From positions 161,044-211,788 of the forward strand of contig NZ_CP012839.1 of assembly GCF_002073895.1 (NCBI RefSeq): a DNA stretch of 50,745 nt. The letters run 5' to 3'. The stretch's first letter is position 1. The number at the start of each line of letters is the position of its first letter. The translations under genes were made by a program, and so were the position numbers. Positions 48,067 to 50,745 of the stretch are shown in pieces. This stretch comes from Candidatus Riesia pediculischaeffi. Lineage in GTDB: Bacteria > Pseudomonadota > Gammaproteobacteria > Enterobacterales > Enterobacteriaceae. A model generated the notes under the pieces. The model made no database searches, was not told the origin of the DNA, and saw only the letters and a list, made by a program, of their open reading frames with translations.

Positions 48067-48888
48067 CTATATATCTCTCAACAAATGATTAATGGAAATC
48101 TTTTTTTCCGTGTTAACATCCACCTTTTTAGCGATAATAGCGCACGATATATCACATCTTCCAAATTTGTCCGGAATGGTTCCAGGTATCACAACAGATC
48201 TTGATGGAACTACTCCATAAATCACTTTACCTGTTTCTCTATCATAAATCTTAGTACTTTTCCCAATATATACACCCATTGCGATCACAGAACGCTCTTG
48301 TACAATGATTCCCTCAGCTATTTCAGATCTAGCACCAATGAAACAGCCATCTTCTATTATAGTCGGATTTTCTTGAATCGGCTCCAACACTCCTCCTATT
48401 CCAACTCCACCGGAAATATGCACATTATTTCCAATTTGTGCGCAAGAACCTATCGTGGACCATGTATCAATCATAGTTCCTCTACCAATGTAAGCTCCAA
48501 TGTTGACATAACAAGGCATTAGTATAGAATTTTTATCAATAAAAGAACCGTATCTTACTGTAGCTGTCGGAACAACGCGGATCTTTTCTTCATTAAAATT
48601 ATCATAACTGTATCTTGAAAACTTAGAATCAATTTTATCGAAATATTTTGTTCTTCCTTCATGATAAATCTTATTTTTGCTAATTTTAAAATAAATCAAT
48701 ATAGCTTGTTTAATCCAATGATTAATCTTCCAAACATTATCAATTTTTTCTGCTATCCTAATTTTTCCTATGTTTAAATTGAATATAACTTTTTCAACGA
48801 TATGTTTAGCATTTTGATCGATATTATTGGAATTGATTTCCTCTATATTTTTAAACAAATTTTTTATATATTTTTTGGAGTACTCCAT
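48067..48888 (-). CDS. dapD: 2,3,4,5-tetrahydropyridine-2,6-dicarboxylate N-succinyltransferase
   Basis: DapD succinylates tetrahydrodipicolinate on the way to meso-diaminopimelate and lysine. From the ATG at 48888 the protein is 273 residues (E. coli 274). It has a helical N-terminus and a left-handed beta helix of hexapeptide repeats: NIGAYIGRGTMIDTWSTIGS, IGNNVHISGGVGIGGVLEP, EDGCFIGARSEIAEGIIV, ISMGVYIG-like AMGVYIGKSTKIYDRETG. It is convergent with amiC (31-base gap). In E. coli glnD lies between dapD and map; it is missing here. Presence of dapD and amiC together indicates a DAP-type murein wall. Confidence 0.96.
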   Translation of the reverse strand: MEYSKKYIKNLFKNIEEINSNNIDQNAKHIVEKVIFNLNIGKIRIAEKIDNVWKINHWIKQAILIYFKISKNKIYHEGRTKYFDKIDSKFSRYSYDNFNEEKIRVVPTATVRYGSFIDKNSILMPCYVNIGAYIGRGTMIDTWSTIGSCAQIGNNVHISGGVGIGGVLEPIQENPTIIEDGCFIGARSEIAEGIIVQERSVIAMGVYIGKSTKIYDRETGKVIYGVVPSRSVVIPGTIPDKFGRCDISCAIIAKKVDVNTEKKISINHLLRDI

Positions 48889-49049
48889 GGTATCAACTTT
48901 TAAGATCAATCATATTTTCAAAACAACTGATGTATAATGAAATTTTTTGTGAACTCTAATTTAAACCATATCTAACGGCAACTTTTCTATCTACAATAAA
49001 TTGATTATTTGAGAGATCAGTAATCGTGACTATACTTACTTTAAAACTA

Positions 49050-49832
49050 TTAAAGTTCTTGCAGAAACGATTCTTCTTCTCTTAAAGTTAGTACTTCGCA
49101 TCCATCTTCTGTAACTAAAACGGTATGTTCATATTGCGCCGATAAGCTTTCATCAATAGTTTTGACGGTCCATCCATCTTTCATTAACTTTGACTTGCTG
49201 CTTCCAGAATTAACCATCGGTTCTATAGTAAATATCATACCCTTTTTTAATTTTATCCCTTTATCGTCCGTATCATAGTGTAAGATCGGAGGATCTTCGT
49301 GTAACGATCTTCCAATTCCATGCCCACAATATTCTTTAACAACTGAAAAATGATTTTTTTCAACAAATTCTTGAATCGTTTTGCCGATTGATCGTAGGCG
49401 CAAACCTGGTTTAATCAACTTTATTGCAAGATATAAACTTAGCTGTGCAACTTTACATAAAAATTCGCTATTTTTATTTGGTTTACCGACAAAAAACATT
49501 TTAGATGTATCACTGTAAAAACCATCTTTAAATACTGCGACATCTACATTGATGATATCTTTATCCTTTAAAATATCGTATTTATTTGGTATTCCATGAC
49601 AAATCACATCATTTATAGAGGTACAAATCGATTTCGGAAATCCATGATAATTTAAACATGCAGGAAAAGCTCGCATGTTCTTAGTAATGTAATCATGACA
49701 GATATTATCTATTTCTTCTGTAGATATTCCTGGTTGAATATATGGATGTATAAACTCCAGAACCCTAGCTGATATTTTTCCAACAATTCGCATTTTTTGA
49801 ATATCTTCTTTATTTGTAATTAGATTAATCAT
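49050..49832 (-). CDS. map: methionine aminopeptidase, type I
   Basis: Map removes the initiator methionine from nascent proteins, including HslV, whose Thr1 must be exposed. The 260-residue protein (E. coli 264) keeps the five metal ligands: two aspartates in NVDVAVFKDGFYSDTSKMF, His in EYCGHGIGRSLHEDPP, Glu in FTIEPMVNSG and Glu in SAQYEHTVLVTEDG. The N-terminus IQKMRIVGKISARVLEFI aligns with EKMRVAGRLAAEVLEMI. It is divergent from rpsB, as in E. coli. Confidence 0.97.
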   Translation of the reverse strand: MINLITNKEDIQKMRIVGKISARVLEFIHPYIQPGISTEEIDNICHDYITKNMRAFPACLNYHGFPKSICTSINDVICHGIPNKYDILKDKDIINVDVAVFKDGFYSDTSKMFFVGKPNKNSEFLCKVAQLSLYLAIKLIKPGLRLRSIGKTIQEFVEKNHFSVVKEYCGHGIGRSLHEDPPILHYDTDDKGIKLKKGMIFTIEPMVNSGSSKSKLMKDGWTVKTIDESLSAQYEHTVLVTEDGCEVLTLREEESFLQEL

Positions 49833-50118
49833 ATCTTAAGATTCAAGGTATTTACTCATCGAGTGAGGTAACAATTATCGATCAAACATATAATTTAAGA
49901 TAATTACTGTAAATTTGTTGTCAAGAAAAATAATATAATCCGATTAACTTTTCTTTGTACATACAATAATTAATTCATGTAAAATATAGGAATCTTACTT
50001 TCAAAAAATATATATTCTATATGACTCTTCCGAAGAAGTGTCAATGAAATTTAGATAGTTTTAATATATTATAGATCATATGAGACATTAGTTAGAAATT
50101 CAAGTTATAGGAGATTAA

Positions 50119-50745
50119 ATGACGAATTTTGAGATATCGGAGATGATCGAATGTGGAATACACTTTGGTCATCAGAAAAAATACTGGAATCCAAAGATGA
50201 AAGATTACATCTTCGGTATTCAAAATAATATCCATATAATAGATTTAGAAAAAACATCTTTTCTATTACAGGAAGCTGCTGAAAAAATCGGTAATATTGT
50301 TAGTAAAAATGGAAAGATTTTATTTGTAGGGACAAAAAGATCTGCTAGCAGACTGATTCGAGAATCAGCCACTGATTGTGGACAATATTTTGTAGATAAA
50401 AGATGGTTGGGAGGAATGTTAACGAATTGGAAAACAGTTCGTCAATCCATTAAGAAGTTGAATGAACTAGAAATACAGATGAAAGACGGTACTTTTAAAA
50501 AGTTTACTAAAAAGGAAGCTCTAATACAGACTAAAAGGTTACAAAAATTAGAGAGTAGTTTAGGAGGAATTAAAAAAATGTCAACTTTACCCGATGCAAT
50601 CTTCATAATTGATGTAGATCATGAAAAAATTGCAGTCAAAGAAGCTAACATTTTGAAAATTCAAACTTTTGCCATAGTCGATACTAATTCGAATCCAAAT
50701 GGAATTGATTATGTTATTCCTGGAAATGATGATTCTATTAAATCA
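50119..50745 (+). CDS. rpsB: 30S ribosomal protein S2, N-terminal part
   Basis: The frame from the ATG at 50119 is open to the window end (209 codons) and continues beyond it. It starts [20 protein letters not shown] and contains [88 protein letters not shown] and [20 protein letters not shown], all standard for S2, which recruits S1 to the 30S platform. GGAG lies six to nine bases before the ATG. In E. coli the leader is autoregulated by S2; the 286-base spacer to map leaves room for that. tsf is expected just downstream. Confidence 0.97.
   Translation, partial: MTNFEISEMIECGIHFGHQKKYWNPKMKDYIFGIQNNIHIIDLEKTSFLLQEAAEKIGNIVSKNGKILFVGTKRSASRLIRESATDCGQYFVDKRWLGGMLTNWKTVRQSIKKLNELEIQMKDGTFKKFTKKEALIQTKRLQKLESSLGGIKKMSTLPDAIFIIDVDHEKIAVKEANILKIQTFAIVDTNSNPNGIDYVIPGNDDSIKS

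Overview
The window is a piece of an AT-rich, strongly reduced gammaproteobacterial chromosome. Almost every gene has a clear Enterobacterales (E. coli-like) ortholog of near-normal length, no mobile element or prophage is visible, and the genes are separated by long AT-rich stretches where neighbouring E. coli genes are missing. This is the pattern of an obligate intracellular insect symbiont. The vitamin-related genes (ribB, pdxA, pabC, folA, thiBPQ) suggest a blood-feeding host, for example a louse symbiont of the Riesia type, but that is inference. All family assignments come from comparing the translations with remembered family sequences; no database search was possible.

Layout, with E. 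coli neighbourhoods preserved as short blocks: (1) 1-8582, rplL (partial), rpoB and rpoC, where rpoC is broken by a -1 shift in the region encoding the beta' lid; (2) 8619-9983, pssA; (3) 10575-21844, hinT-ycfH-holB-tmk-pabC-acpP-fabG-fabD-fabH-rpmF-rluC on the minus strand, with rne divergent; fabF, plsX, mltG, ptsG, fhuE, yceD and yceF are missing from this neighbourhood; (4) 22556-31087, rpmE and divergent priA, then hslVU, glpK, fpr and tpiA; (5) 31151-33903, ubiK, ribB and plsC; (6) 34004-43573, folA, apaH-rsmA-pdxA, a 2-kb gap where surA and lptD would lie, djlA, then thiBPQ; (7) 44012-48035, lgt-thyA, a 1.1-kb gap where recBCD would lie, then amiC; (8) 48067-50745, dapD, map and the start of rpsB.

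The retained functions are transcription and translation (rplL, rpoBC, rpmF, rpmE, rpsB, rluC, rsmA, map), a fatty-acid and phospholipid pathway (acpP, fabD, fabG, fabH, plsC, pssA, with glpK supplying glycerol phosphate), replication and nucleotides (holB, tmk, priA, thyA, folA), proteolysis (hslVU), cell-wall material (dapD, amiC, lgt) and vitamins and cofactors (pabC, folA, ribB, pdxA, ubiK, thiamine import). I see no tRNA, rRNA, CRISPR array or insertion sequence. I found no convincing undescribed system. The most notable signals are the split rpoC, the cysteine- and lysine-rich N-terminus of AmiC in place of the usual AMIN domain, and several substitutions at normally invariant motif positions (HinT, TpiA, RsmA, Fpr).
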